Position numbers and translations under genes: made by a program. This document shows positions 21,135 to 32,246 of a stretch of 64,000 bases of DNA, in pieces. Each line of letters opens with the position of its first letter. Within the stretch, counting starts at the first letter, position 1. The stretch comes from Coptis chinensis. Lineage: Eukaryota > Streptophyta > Magnoliopsida > Ranunculales > Ranunculaceae. Below the pieces are notes generated by a model. It searched no databases, had not been told where the DNA came from, and was given only the letters and a program-made list of their open reading frames with translations. The DNA is taken from NCBI GenBank assembly GCA_015680905.1, contig CM027377.1:37100501-37164500 (forward strand). The letters are read 5' to 3'.

Positions 21135-22630
21135 TAATAAACGTAAAAATGTTAGTTCTACTCACGAATAAATGATGAAATTCAAACGGAAGTAAAACTA
21201 AAACTATACGAAGACAGTGTTTATCAAAGATTATTATACTCTCGAATCTATCGAAATAGAGTGGAGTAAAAGATTCATTCCACTCCTAGTTCTTTAGCAT
21301 TCAATGTTTTCTATGACTACGAGTCTATCCAAAGTTAGTGAGAGTAATGGTGTGGAGTTATACTACGATGTGAATTCAAATAACAAGATACGCTAATTCA
21401 AACTAAGGAAATGCTAAATTGATACTATATGATAAGGAATTAGGGGGGATTGATTCCACCTTAACTCGACTTAATTTACTAACGAAGAATCGTCGTAATC
21501 CGAATTGAACTGCTTTCGCATAACAATTGGTTCTTCCTAATCCCTAGTTGTTCATGGTAATCTCTACCAACTAACATCTAGCATGTGAAACAATAATCAA
21601 ACCCATTCTCATGGTGAACTAACCGTTTTCTAGAATGGAATGGAAAATCACGACTATTCTACGTTAACACAAATCAAGCTTTATCAAGGCTTCTTCAACC
21701 CCCTCTAATGGAAGTTTAGCCTAGAATCATTATGCTATCATTTCTCTTGGAATTCAAACAAGACATCAATAAAAGATTGTAAATTTACTTATTTCAATTC
21801 AAATGGAAATTTAATTATGCAGGAATCAATTGAAACTAATAATGATAATAACTAAATCTAGGAATCCAAACTACAATGATTAATGAAATGAAACTATATT
21901 ATCAAGAACTAAATTACTTTATTAATCTAATGAATAAATAACAATTGATTCAAAATACTAAATTAAAATAAGGTATAAAACTAATTAATAGAATGAAAAC
22001 TAGATCTAAAACTATCTCTAATGGCTACTTGCTACCTAACCTAATTATGCTTAAGAGCTAAGTCTTGTGTGTTGAAATGGAGGAAACCAGATCCACATTT
22101 TTGTGCATGGGCTGAGAAGCCATGTTTTGGGCCGGAAAATCGAGCCCAAAACCCAATCTCTTCAGTCCACAGGGCCCTTTTCAGTTGGATCTGACTTCAA
22201 CAGGATTTTCGTCCACTTCTGCTCCTTTGATTGGGTCAAGGTTTGGACCATTGGAAAGCTCTTTCCGAGCCGGGCGTTTTGACATAAGGTAAGCCCAATT
22301 CCGAGGCTTGAGTCCAAAGATACAGTCTTCAGAAGTTCTGCTAACTTTTGTGTGCTGTTTCTTCCCGTGTTGACTTTGACTTTTCAGCTTTTAACCGGGC
22401 TTTACAAAGGCTTTTTCTCCTTGAATATTGGCCTTTAATCACAGAACTCCTTAACAACCAACCCTTGCTCCTTTATCTCGCCAAAGTGGCACATTTCTGT
22501 ACATAATTGACTTTAATGCCTGAAATACATAAAAGTACGTAATCAACATTAACTCTTATTTATTACTTGCATAATTGGTCTAAAAGTATTATTGTTAATG
22601 GGTTAAAACTACAGTTTTGGGCTCTTATCA
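21135..22630 (-). repeat. Element B 3' LTR
   Basis: 1,496 bp. The minus strand runs TGATAAGAGCCC...CGTTTATTA, the last base pair being a changed CA. It closely matches the other LTR along its length, with scattered substitutions. Confidence 0.9.
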
Positions 22631-22646
22631 AATCACCCCCAAACAG
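22631..22646 (-). other. Element B polypurine tract
   Basis: Minus strand CTGTTTGGGGGTGATT, directly before the 3' LTR. It primes plus-strand DNA synthesis in this class of element. Confidence 0.85.
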
Positions 22647-23605
22647 CATTTTGCTTGTCCCCAAGCAAATATGAGAAATTAGCATAAGTGACCAAAAATA
22701 GAGTTCTAACTAATCTTGTTTTGCCGAGTGTGATTGTATTGACCATATGCAACAAGGTCTTAAACCACTAGAAATTCCCTAGTGGACGAGTTATAGCCTC
22801 GTGAGAGTTTTCCAGTGAATGTACTCACAAACTTCATCTATACTACAACGACTAAGAAATAAAACTATTGTTTCCTTATTTATGCTCCCAATTATCTATA
22901 TATCTCACTAGCAATAAATAAAGAATAATCAAGTCGAAACCTAAGCTAATATATGCATAATAATCAATCATCTACGAATAAACATATATATAATGAGTAA
23001 TACTATGAAATGCACTAGCAGGTCCGTTTATGAAAACTCGGAATAACGTCCTTAAGTAGGTCCTCACATAAATGTCAAGACAAAAACCACTCTGATTTTT
23101 CTGCTCAAGTTTCGCTACTCCACTACAGTATGCAGTGGTTTACCTTACAATCTCAATGACACCTAAGGAAGCCGGAGTCGATCAAACACATCTGCCACTT
23201 ACTATCACACTAACCTATTCCTAATTGAGCTAGAGGTCTTTATTAGGTGTTGCGGGGATTAGGAGATGGTTTAAGAAGGAAGGAAATTGATATTAAAAAA
23301 GAACAAGTCTGAGATAATAGAGTCTTCATATTCTGTAACTAGAGAAAACCTTGTTCTTTACTTTTGCTTCTACACTTTGTTTCCATCTTTAGCCATATTT
23401 TTCTTTTTCTTTGGCTTTGACTCCTTTGATTCTATTTTTGGAGTTCCAACTCTTTATTTTATTTTATTTTATTTATTTATTTATTTTATTTGGATGGAAA
23501 CTTTCTTTTCTCATCTGGAGCGACTAACAAATTCTTGATTTCAAAGGTCTTTCTCTTTTATATTCTTCATCTCTATTCTCAGACTTATTCAAAGAATGGG
23601 TAGGT

Positions 23606-23646
<41 letters not shown>

Positions 23647-24674
23647 TGTTTTGTTTTGTAACAGGGTAAAGGATTTGCGGTTTATGAAAGGCTAAAGAAA
23701 AGCTCAGAAGGGCGACTAGCGGAAAATAATTCATAGGTTTGAATTTCTGGCTATATCGATCCAAGAAGGGCCTAAATTCTCGCTTAGGATATGGTATAGT
23801 GATCGAGCAAGTGGACGTGTGATTTCTTTATCCGGATTTTACTTCTCCCTTGTGTCATTTCTCAAATATTCACTCATATAAGGCTTTAGGCTATATTCTC
23901 ACAAGATTTGTAGAATAAGTACTCTAGCCTAGATTTCAGAAACTTACTGCCAACAATCATAGATACTCATGTAATATATTTATAGATAGATGCAAGGATT
24001 ATTACCTACATATTAACCTAAATTTCTAAAAACTATTCTAATGCAAAAGCTATATGAGATTTCTAGATTATCAAGGGCCTAGAGAAGGAAAACAATACCA
24101 ATATTCCTAAGTGTACAACATAAACTTTTTATTAATATTTTTAAAATTTTTGAATTTTTAACTAGAAAACAAGTGTATATTATACATATCTATATCCTAA
24201 CAGATGCCTTACTTACACGTGTTTCTATGCCCCCCCCCCCAAACAAGAAGCATGTTTTGTCTTCAAAGTATTTAAATAAATAGGATAGAGAAATACCATG
24301 GAAATGCGTGAAATTCTAGAACATATGCAAAACAAGGTTAAAACATACTAATATAGAAAATAAAAACTAACGCAACTTGATATGAGTTCCACCCGTTATG
24401 GGGTTAACAAGAATCAAATTGCTTGGGACATAAGCACACACTAACTGAAATAAAAACTAACCTTAACTCCCGTTTAAGCGTCATCCTCCTTTCCAAAGAG
24501 ATGAGGTTCCTTCGCATCCTGTCATACTATGATAATTTGCCAAGCCCGTCACCGTGTGTCATCAACTTGTGCTCACCTGTCGAGTGTTACAATGTCTGAT
24601 GGGGTGTAAAGAGCAACCAAATGAGGTTGCACCTGCCATTCTAGCCAAGTCATTACTCGAAATGAGAGAACCAC
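22647..24674 (-). other. Element B 3' untranslated region
   Basis: About 2 kb without a gene. It holds the paired-hairpin block (22718-22856), a block shared with A and E (23160-23250), a T33 run (23609-23642), and a second purine-rich tract of eleven Gs on the minus strand (24230-24240) preceded by a GAAGACAAAACATGCTT sequence like that in front of the true polypurine tract. Confidence 0.65.
23609..23642. repeat. Poly(T) tract
   Basis: About 33 consecutive T within the 3' region of B. The corresponding site in E (18310-18320) is much shorter, so it is a slipping mononucleotide run. Confidence 0.9.
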
Positions 24675-25434
24675 CTAATTGGTGGGTCTCATGACTTCAA
24701 CCCTTTTCCAATCCGTGAACTGGGTACAGAATTCAGGTAGACAACTAAGCATGATGTGGCAAACCAAAACAGGCATAAGAAGATACTTATGCCTCATGCT
24801 TTGGGCTATCTTAAGACTAACCACTAATGCTCGGGGAATGTCATATCGGCGACATCCCTCAGCTAAAGCAAGGAAAACGTCACCAGCAGTACTATTTGCA
24901 GAGGTAAATTGCCAATCCCCTAAAATATTCATCAGGATGAATAATATGGTGGTGCCTACATTTAGGGACATGCTACCAAGGGCTATGTTGTAACGCCCTT
25001 GGTCCATTATACGAAATACCCTTCCCCCATAATACTCATGGAAATATGTATAGTCATAGAGGTATGCATTATCGGTCATATATCCCCACGTGTGAATAGG
25101 ATTAGGTATTGGTATTCTCGAAACTAATGCTACCATATACTTATTGAATTCTAGTGGCGTGTCATCAACCGTGATGGAGAATTCTTGTTCTCCATCTTGG
25201 TTACAATAGAACTTAACATTATTGTAAAAAAAATTCAGTAAGCTTAGGTGAATATAAGTCGTCTTCACTTACCAGTAGATGCCTCCATCCTAACTGCAAG
25301 ATCCTTTTGCGGAACCAATGTCCATAAGTCTCGCTTCCCAACAAGTGTTCGAAAGACTGCTCCGGTATCACTATAGGAGATGTCATCACAAAACTACTCT
25401 CTAGAATAGCTGCAACGATCTTGGAACAACCCAT
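24675..25434 (-). pseudogene. Element B extra gene X2
   Basis: Two overlapping minus-strand frames, 25434-25219 and 25268-24675, together resemble X2 of element A (44472-45378). Shared marks are IPEQSF..LL, YGH.FR, GW, YSP.L near the start and, further on, SM.LNVGT..LFIL.NI.GD followed by an alanine-rich stretch ending ALA. A frameshift near 25240 separates the halves. No known catalytic motif, signal peptide or clear membrane segment is visible. Its position between gag-pro/pol and the 3' LTR is where other retroelements place env-like genes, but nothing here looks like an envelope protein. Function unknown. Confidence 0.6.
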
Positions 25435-25454
25435 AAAAAATTGGAATTTTTCGT

Positions 25455-25820
25455 GCCCACAGGGGTCAGGGCGTGGGGTGCGCTCAACCTATGCCTGGGT
25501 AGGGCGCGAGGTGCGCCTTGGTGAATTTCGAGTTCAAGGCACTTGGGCGCAGGGCGCGCTCAGTTTTTGCCTGGGATGGGCGCGAGTCACACTTTAGTGC
25601 ATTTTGAGTTCCAGGCACTTAGGTGTGGGGCGCGCTCACTTGTAGTCTTGGTAGGGCGCGGGTCGCGCTCAGGATGAAAACTTGAATTCCAGTGTTTTGG
25701 GCGCAGGTCGCGCTCAAGTTTGGGCTTGGTAGGGCGCGGGTTGCGCTCTGAAGAAATTTTGACTGATAGTGCCTAGGGCGCAGGTGGCGCTCCACTGGGG
25801 AGCAGGTGCGCTCTGAGGTG
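25455..25820. repeat. GC-rich 76-bp tandem repeat, downstream array in element B
   Basis: About five imperfect copies with a period of 76-77 bp, each containing GGGCGCGGGTCGCGCTC-like and TTCCAGGCACTTGGGCGC-like parts. The same family occurs at 31850-32105 in the leader of B. It is far richer in G+C than the surroundings. Confidence 0.85.
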
Positions 25821-26688
25821 CTGAAATGCGAAAGTGAGAAGGAAAAAGAAGGAAAAGTTGGGAGTGAAAGGTGAGAGATGAATGTGAGGTGTAGTGTGGG
25901 TTGTGAGTGCAGAATGAAGGAAGTTTATATAGGTTGTGGGCTTCCAAAACGAATCGGCAAGTTGCCAAAAAGTTTTAAGGCAATTGCCGGAAACAAAATA
26001 TTTCCGAAACCGAAAACGGAAACAACCCATATTCTCTATTCCAAAACAAACCCAATATCTTTTAGGTTGAATTGAGGATAGTAACTGCCTAACTCATTAA
26101 GATTTCATCCTACCATAATATCTACTCATAGCCATGCCCATATCGGTAATATTCTCAACCATCACTCCAAAACAACTTCTAAAATGGAGGATCATATAAC
26201 AAATCATGCTAGAGTAAATAATACCACCCCCAAATAATTCGGGAAGGTGGGATTAATAATAAAAACAATGCACAATTTGAAAAGAACCATATTGTATTAA
26301 AATTGAAATTCAAACAACAATTAACTATCGAATACAAATCTAACAACTGAATTAAAAAAAAAACTTAACATCCAAACTAAATAAAAACAAATACAAAACA
26401 ACGTCAACTCATAATATCCCTAAACCACGCGCTACTGGTAGAGGATGGAGCATGAGATGAGGATGGGCCCTGAGCTCCCGATGGGCCAGAGCCATCCGTC
26501 CTGCGGCGATGATGCTCGTGCCTTACAGACGCCTCCTCAGAAGAAGAACCTCTGTGGGGTGGGAAGCGTGCAAGCATATCTTCTCAGAACTTGTGCTGAA
26601 CTTCCATCTCGGCCTTCATCTCCTCCTAACGTTCATCCTCGCGCTGGGCACGAGTCTCAAAGTTATGATGCATGGTATCCTACCGAGT
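25821..26688. other. Element B, spacer between X1 and X2
   Basis: No gene is supported. Open frames at 26445-26831 on the plus strand are shadows of the end of X1 or spacer sequence. Short A-rich runs occur at 26350. Confidence 0.5.
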
Positions 26689-27591
26689 TTAGAGATCTTT
26701 GCAAATAGTATTGAGGGAACGCATGCCACTATGAAGCACCGGCATGCGTTCTGCATCCGAGCGACACCTCTCCAAGGCATCAACATCAAGACATGCCGTG
26801 TCCTCCTCATCCTCTGAGTCATCCTCCTCAACTACCCTCTCTTCAGACAACCTCCACGTCTTTTGGATATACTCTGTATAAATAGTAGGATTTCTATGCT
26901 CTTTCAGCCAAATCCTATCAGACATCGGAGTCGCTCTCAAGGTCATCATGATCTTCGTTATCAAAACAGGGAGAGGTGCAATACTCTTCCCAACTCCCCT
27001 AATCATATTACTCAAAAACTCCAGAATACAGAATTCATACTTCTACTCCTGGAGTATCTATAGAACATGAAGGCAGTTCAGACTGATATCACTGACCTTC
27101 TCCTTCCCGATGACATTCCTACCAATCCACTGAGCTACAGCCAGCTGGTTGGTTCACAGAGACGACTGGCGAACACAATGCGAGCTCGCATTGTAGTTCC
27201 CTTCCAAAATAGTCGTATTCATCAAAGGCTTGATCCCAATAAATCGGGATTCCTGTAATGTGGCATCGAGATGGCATCTAGGCGGAATGCCTAAAATCTC
27301 AGCCAACAACCCAGTACATACTTCTCTCCTCCTCCCGGCCACCTTAACAAAAATTTTATTCCCATCCAACTCCCTCGTCCTATAAAATTGTCGGACCAAA
27401 TCTTCGTCGTAAAAATCGTCTATCGAGTACCACAACCTGCTCCAATCTCTCATAACCATCTCATCACTGTAAAACGGCGCGAAGTGGTCGGCCGTAAATA
27501 TTTGCTCTGGCAAAATCCTCCGTCTTTGAGCTATTGGAAGTTTGAACTGATTTGAGGGTTTGTAGAAGGTGTAGGAAGCAATGTGAACCAA
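26689..27591 (-). pseudogene. Element B extra gene X1 (putative plant transposon protein domain)
   Basis: The minus-strand frame 27591-27154 contains FAPFYSDEMVMRDWSRLW, a leucine- and tyrosine-rich helix region, then FVKVAGRRREV and LLAEILGIP. This pattern is typical of the plant-specific domain annotated as putative plant transposon protein (Pfam Transposase_32) in Athila/Tat elements. The reading continues in other frames to 27015-26689, ending in an acidic stretch (EEDDSEDEEDTA). Stops and a shift around 27020-27150 break it. Homologous to both X1 copies of element A. Molecular role unknown. Confidence 0.65.
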
Positions 27592-28622
27592 CCTTACTTA
27601 AAAAACGATGGTGGTGGCGCGGTGGTTGCGCGGCAGTTCAATTTTTTTTGAATTTTCATAATTTTCGGTGTTGGAAATTGGTGGGGATGGTGGTGGGAAT
27701 GGTTTGGAGAAGATTTAGGGTGGGCTTGTATTGTGGGTGTGGGTGTAGTTAAGTTTTTTTTTTTTATTTTTTTTTACTTTTTATTTTTTATGTTAGGGTT
27801 TGAACGTTGTTAATGGCGGAAGGGGGAAGAAAACGCGAACTGTTGGTTTGAAGGATGGAGACGCACGTGCGGGCGACACTCTATTCCGACCGTGGGTGAC
27901 ATATAAGAAGATGGAAAACGCCTCGAAGTGCGTGCATGACGTAAGTTGTGCGAACAAATGAGATCTAATTTCATAGATAATGTTAACCCGAATTGAAATA
28001 CGATTAAATGGCCTAAGCAACACAAATGGAAAGTTGAACAATCCCGGATGGAAAACCGAATACCCCACCCCCAAACAAATTTTTGGCAATGAAGTTTGAA
28101 ATTTTGTTTTAAAAGTGGATCTTTTAAAATCAGACTCTCGAGACTTCCTAAATTACTATGTTTATGATTTTAACAAATTTTATTTTTTTATGAAAAATAT
28201 TTAATATAAGAAAAACAAGAAAGCAATAAATGCATAATTCACATCATAGAGGAACATGACTCAAAATCCGAGAAAACATGCAAGAGTGAAAAACGTGAAT
28301 TATGTTTAACGTGGACTTAGGATCCGGTACTTACAGCCACACACTCCATAGGGAGGGCCGGTTACCTAAATGGTGCACTTATCAATATATGGAATTGTAA
28401 GGAAGTACACCAAACAACAAAATGAGCCGTTTATAGTCAGATACTCGAGACTTTAACAAACAACTGGATATATATATATATATAGTGAAATGAAAGCGAA
28501 GTCTGATAGATCTAGAACGTAACCAAGCATGCACTTTCTTTTTCCTCCAACGAATAGGTGGCCGAGTGAATGAGTGTGAAAAAACGGATGGTTGTGGAAG
28601 ATATGGTGGATATGGATGAATT
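27592..28622. other. Element B, region between gag-pro and X1
   Basis: No gene; pol would be expected here but is absent. On the minus strand there are two single copies of the motif GTCTCGAG.(G/A)TCTGA..TTAAAAGA (about 28144-28115 and 28451-28423), also found repeated in A and D. A (TA)n run lies at 28470-28484 and a T-rich tract at 27755-27790. Confidence 0.6.
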
Positions 28623-29120
28623 TTAGAAGTAAAGAATTGAAAAAAATGAGAATGTGGGTTTAGCATAAAACTCATTTGTGGCATGGGTTGGTATTATCAC
28701 ATAACTGAAAATGAAAGTGTCAGGTGGCTCTTTAGGAAGTTTTTTCTTAATAGGAGAGTTTAGAAAATCATGAAGCATAGGAGAAACAAGAGGATCAAGT
28801 GCAAACTCTAAGTTCCTTTGAAAGGGTGGAAGGAGGGGAATCGAGGTGGATGGTGCACAAGGTAGTTCTTGATAGGGTGAATCATCACCTGCTCTAAGAA
28901 ACATGTCGAATTCCTCATCCAGATTGGTCACATCCACATTACTATGGTATTCCTCTGTATCTTTGAGAAAGTCATCAATCTTGTCCTCATCCATAAGATG
29001 GGTATCGACTAGTGTAGGGACGAAAACGTCAGAGTCTGAACTTCCAAAAGAAAGAAATTTGGGCATTTGATTATAAGGAAATGTGTTGTCAAAATAATCT
29101 CGAGCGAAGCTCTCGATCAT
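28623..29120 (-). CDS. Element B post-gag frame (pol leader remnant)
   Basis: An open frame of 165 codons on the minus strand whose ATG overlaps the stop of gag-pro (ATGA at 29120-29117). It is acidic (DEDKIDDFLKDTEEYHSNVD) with a proline-rich second half ending near the point where pol should begin. In related elements a similar linker joins protease to reverse transcriptase. Here it runs into unrelated sequence after about 28700. Whether the overlap is a real restart, a frameshift site or a simple deletion cannot be decided here. Confidence 0.5.
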   Translation of the reverse strand: MIESFARDYFDNTFPYNQMPKFLSFGSSDSDVFVPTLVDTHLMDEDKIDDFLKDTEEYHSNVDVTNLDEEFDMFLRAGDDSPYQELPCAPSTSIPLLPPFQRNLEFALDPLVSPMLHDFLNSPIKKKLPKEPPDTFIFSYVIIPTHATNEFYAKPTFSFFSILYF

Positions 29121-31609
29121 GCTAACTCTCCATTGACAGTCGTATATGGGTATTGTTGAATCATTTTAAAAACATTTACCTCAACAGAAAGATGGCCAAA
29201 GGATAAGGACATAGAACCATCGTGGCAGTTTATGAGTGCGTTGGCAGTAGCCAAGAAGGGATGCCATAAAATGATAGGAACAGAGTCGTTAGCGACTTCT
29301 GTGTCGAGGATAACGAAGTTGGCTGGGTAGTAAAAATTTTGAACTTTAACTAGCACGTTTTCAACCACATCCTTAGGATACTTAATAGAACGATCCACTA
29401 ATTGCAACGTCATTTTCGTTGGTTGTATCTCTTGTAGACCGATTTGTTTATATAAATAATAAGGGAGTAAGTTAACACTCTCCCCCAGGTCTAATAGAGC
29501 AGTTGTCGTGTGATTATCCCCCAAGGTGCATTGTATAATAGGACGACCAGGGTCCTTGTACTTAACGATTCCATTATTTTCAGAGAGAGTTGAGAACTGT
29601 TCAGTTAAAAATGCGTCTTTAGGAATATTTGTCTTACGCCTAGTACTAGTGAACAACTCTTTAAGAAACTTAGCATGGTGAGGTAACTTTTTTATCGCTT
29701 CAAGAAAAGGAAGGTTTATCATTAGATTTTTGAAAACTTTCCTAATCTCATCGAAATTCGTATCCTTAGTTAACATTGCTAATCTCTGGGGAAATGGTGG
29801 TTTCTCTCTATATTTAGCGTAAGGATCAACAGGATGTTTAATCTTAGCTTTTTGTTTCTTAGGTTGTGGTTTAACTGGTACCTCTACAGGGGTAGGATCT
29901 TCAGTTATCATTTTGGTATCTAGTTCAATATTTGGTGTAGAAACTACTGGTGGGGTAACCACAGACATACTTACGGCGTTATCAACCACTATGCCAGAAC
30001 GGAGAGTGGTGATAGCATTTAACTCACTTACGTTTCTATTTTTATTACTAGAATTACCGATTACCTCAAAGGCTATATTTGGTGTTTTAGGATTAGGTAA
30101 CGCTTGACCTAGAAACACGCCTTTTGGTTGGGCTTTCTCTTGGGCTAACTGTTGGGTTAAATGATTAATTGATTGTAAAACCTGTTGGTTAGATTGAGCC
30201 ATGGATTGGAAAAGTTGTTGGTTAGATTGAGTCATGGTTTGGAAAAGTTGTTGGCTAACCTGTATGAAGGCGTCAAGACGATCCGATTGTGCAGGTGTAT
30301 TGGTTACTAGTGGTGTGACTGGAACTATCTCACATTGATCATTAACAGGTGGGTTGTGATAGTTATTATTAACCAGAATGATACCTCTATTAGCATTATA
30401 ATTATTATTGTTATAATTATTATAATTATCTTGTCCTTGTCCTTGTCTCTGGGGAGCTTGGTTGTAATTGGGTGCTGGCCTAACATTTTGATTATTATAC
30501 CCTGGAGGTGTAACTTGTCGATTATTTCGCCAACCGAAATTGGGGTTTTGTCTCCAAGGTGCATTAGGTTCGCTATTAATGGAATAAACATTGTCCAGCT
30601 ATGCGGATGGATGTTCATAGACTAGAGGACAATAGGAGTCGGGATGCCCAGGACTCAAACAGAAATTATAGGGAATAAAGTTGACATTTATGACAGGAGT
30701 AGGCTTTTGTTGAATAGCAATAACCTCTACCTTTTTAGTGAGAGATTCGATTAAGTTTTTAAGTTCAGGATCGGGTTTCATCTCAAACATACCGGCAGCT
30801 TTAACTGTTGTAGAAGAACTAGCAGAACGGGAGATATCATCACTACCCCCCCAGTTATTATTACGCTTAGTTTGATCTTTTAAAAATTTATAAGTCTCTG
30901 AGGCTCCCTTACTTAGGAAACTACCCCCATTCATTATGTCAAGGACTTCTTTATGGTGGTGTAGAAGTCCTTTGAAAAAGGCACGAACTAACGTGTCTTT
31001 CGCAAGGTTATGGTGTGGACACTCTATAAGAAGATCGGTGAAACGATTCCAAGCCTCTAAAAATGATTCATGAGGATTCTGTCGAAAGAAATGAATCTTG
31101 GAAAGCATTTCATTGATCTTCAGTGGTGGGTAAAAATGTTCCATAAATAGTTGAACAAGTTTAGCCCACGAGTCCACAGAATTAGGCACTTGGGCAGTTA
31201 ACCAAGACGCCTCCTTATCGGCTAAGGTGAAAGGAAACACCCTCAGTTTAATTTGTTCAGCACCAACCGTAGGATGGTGGAATGTAGTAAGGACTTGGTC
31301 AATCCTACACATGTGCTGATAAGGTTTTTCATGTTCTAACCCATGAAAAACGGGTAACAAATTAAATATATTTGGGGGGATTCGAAAATCCCCCACTGGG
31401 TCTGATAGAACGATGCAAGATTTAGGGCTATCGTTCAAGGCTTTGTAAAAGTCAGAGAGAGGAGACTCTCTTTCTTCAGCCATTATTTCAGGTGGTGTGT
31501 GTGGTATATTAGCTAGAGGTGTAGCGAGTGGTATACGAGAAAGGCGTGTTTGTTGACGTTGCTGGTTGATTACGTTAGGCGTTTCTCTTCGGCCTGACTT
31601 TAATCTCAT
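29117..31609 (-). pseudogene. Element B gag-protease
   Basis: One frame runs from the ATG at 31609 to the stop at 29117, broken by a single TAG at 30601-30599. The capsid part (about residues 45-250) has FRIPPNIFNLLPVFHGLE, FPFTLADKEASWL, FFRQNPHESFLEAWNRF and ECPHH, as in Athila/Tat gag. An Asn/Tyr/Gln-rich stretch follows, then a helix with repeated QSNQQ heptads, then an aspartic protease with LLDLGESVNLLPYYLY. The protease catalytic motif D-[LST]-G is present as DLG. Apart from the TAG it is unbroken, much better preserved than the same region in A or D. Confidence 0.82.
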
Positions 31610-32231
31610 GCAAGGCTAAGACCAATCTTAACGAAATACAACAACACTCCAAACAATTCTGATATGCTAGTATGAACCTCTAACAGGAGATGCGAGGTGT
31701 GGAAGAAAGGAGTACATGAATGCCTCCTTGCTTCGCTTATGAATAACGTCTTGTATACGCGAGTTCAGTGTATATAACAAGTTAGAACACTGAAAACCTT
31801 GAAGAAATGGAAGTTTGAAACGAACCTGTGAAAATCGAGCAGTTTCAGCAGAGGGCGCGGGTCGCGCTCAGGTCAAACTGGAGCTCCAGGCGCTTGTGCG
31901 CGGGGGGCGCTTGAACTTAGCCTTGGTAGGGCGCGGGTCACGCTCGAGTAAAAACTCAAGTTCCAGGCGCTTGGGCGCGGGAGCGCTCGAGTTTTGCCTT
32001 GGCAAGGCGTGGGTCGCACTTAGCCAAAAACTGGAGTTCCAGGCGTTTGGGTGCGGGTGGCTCTCCAATTTAGCTTGCCTAGGGAGTAGGTCGCACTCCG
32101 TGTAATTCTGCGAGGAAAAATTTCAGTGCTGAAACGGACAACCACAGTTAGAATCAAACAAGGGTGGGTGGGTTATGGGACTTTGGAAAACTAACAATTC
32201 TAAAGAATACAATGCTAAAGGGAACTAAAAT
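31610..32231. other. Element B 5' leader
   Basis: Untranslated region between primer-binding site and gag on the minus strand. It contains the upstream GC-rich 76-bp tandem array. No other gene is present. Confidence 0.65.
31850..32105. repeat. GC-rich 76-bp tandem repeat, leader array in element B
   Basis: Three to four copies with a 76-bp period (CCAGGCGCTTG at 31887, 31963 and, as CCAGGCGTTTG, 32039). Same family and same plus-strand orientation as 25455-25820. Confidence 0.85.
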
Positions 32232-32244
32232 GGCAGCGACGCCA
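32232..32244 (-). other. Element B primer-binding site
   Basis: Minus strand TGGCGTCGCTGCC, two bases inside the 5' LTR. It resembles the complement of the 3' end of plant tRNA-Asp (TGGCGCCGTTGCC), the primer reported for Athila-type elements. Confidence 0.65.
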
Positions 32245-32246
32245 TT

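Noticed and set aside
24675-25434. X2 as a retroviral envelope gene
   Set aside because: The position fits, but no signal peptide, cleavage site, transmembrane anchor or cysteine pattern is visible in either copy.
31815-32105. Plus-strand open frame of 96 codons and its minus-strand partner
   Set aside because: Produced by the GC-rich 76-bp tandem repeat, which has few stops. Not conserved as protein between arrays.
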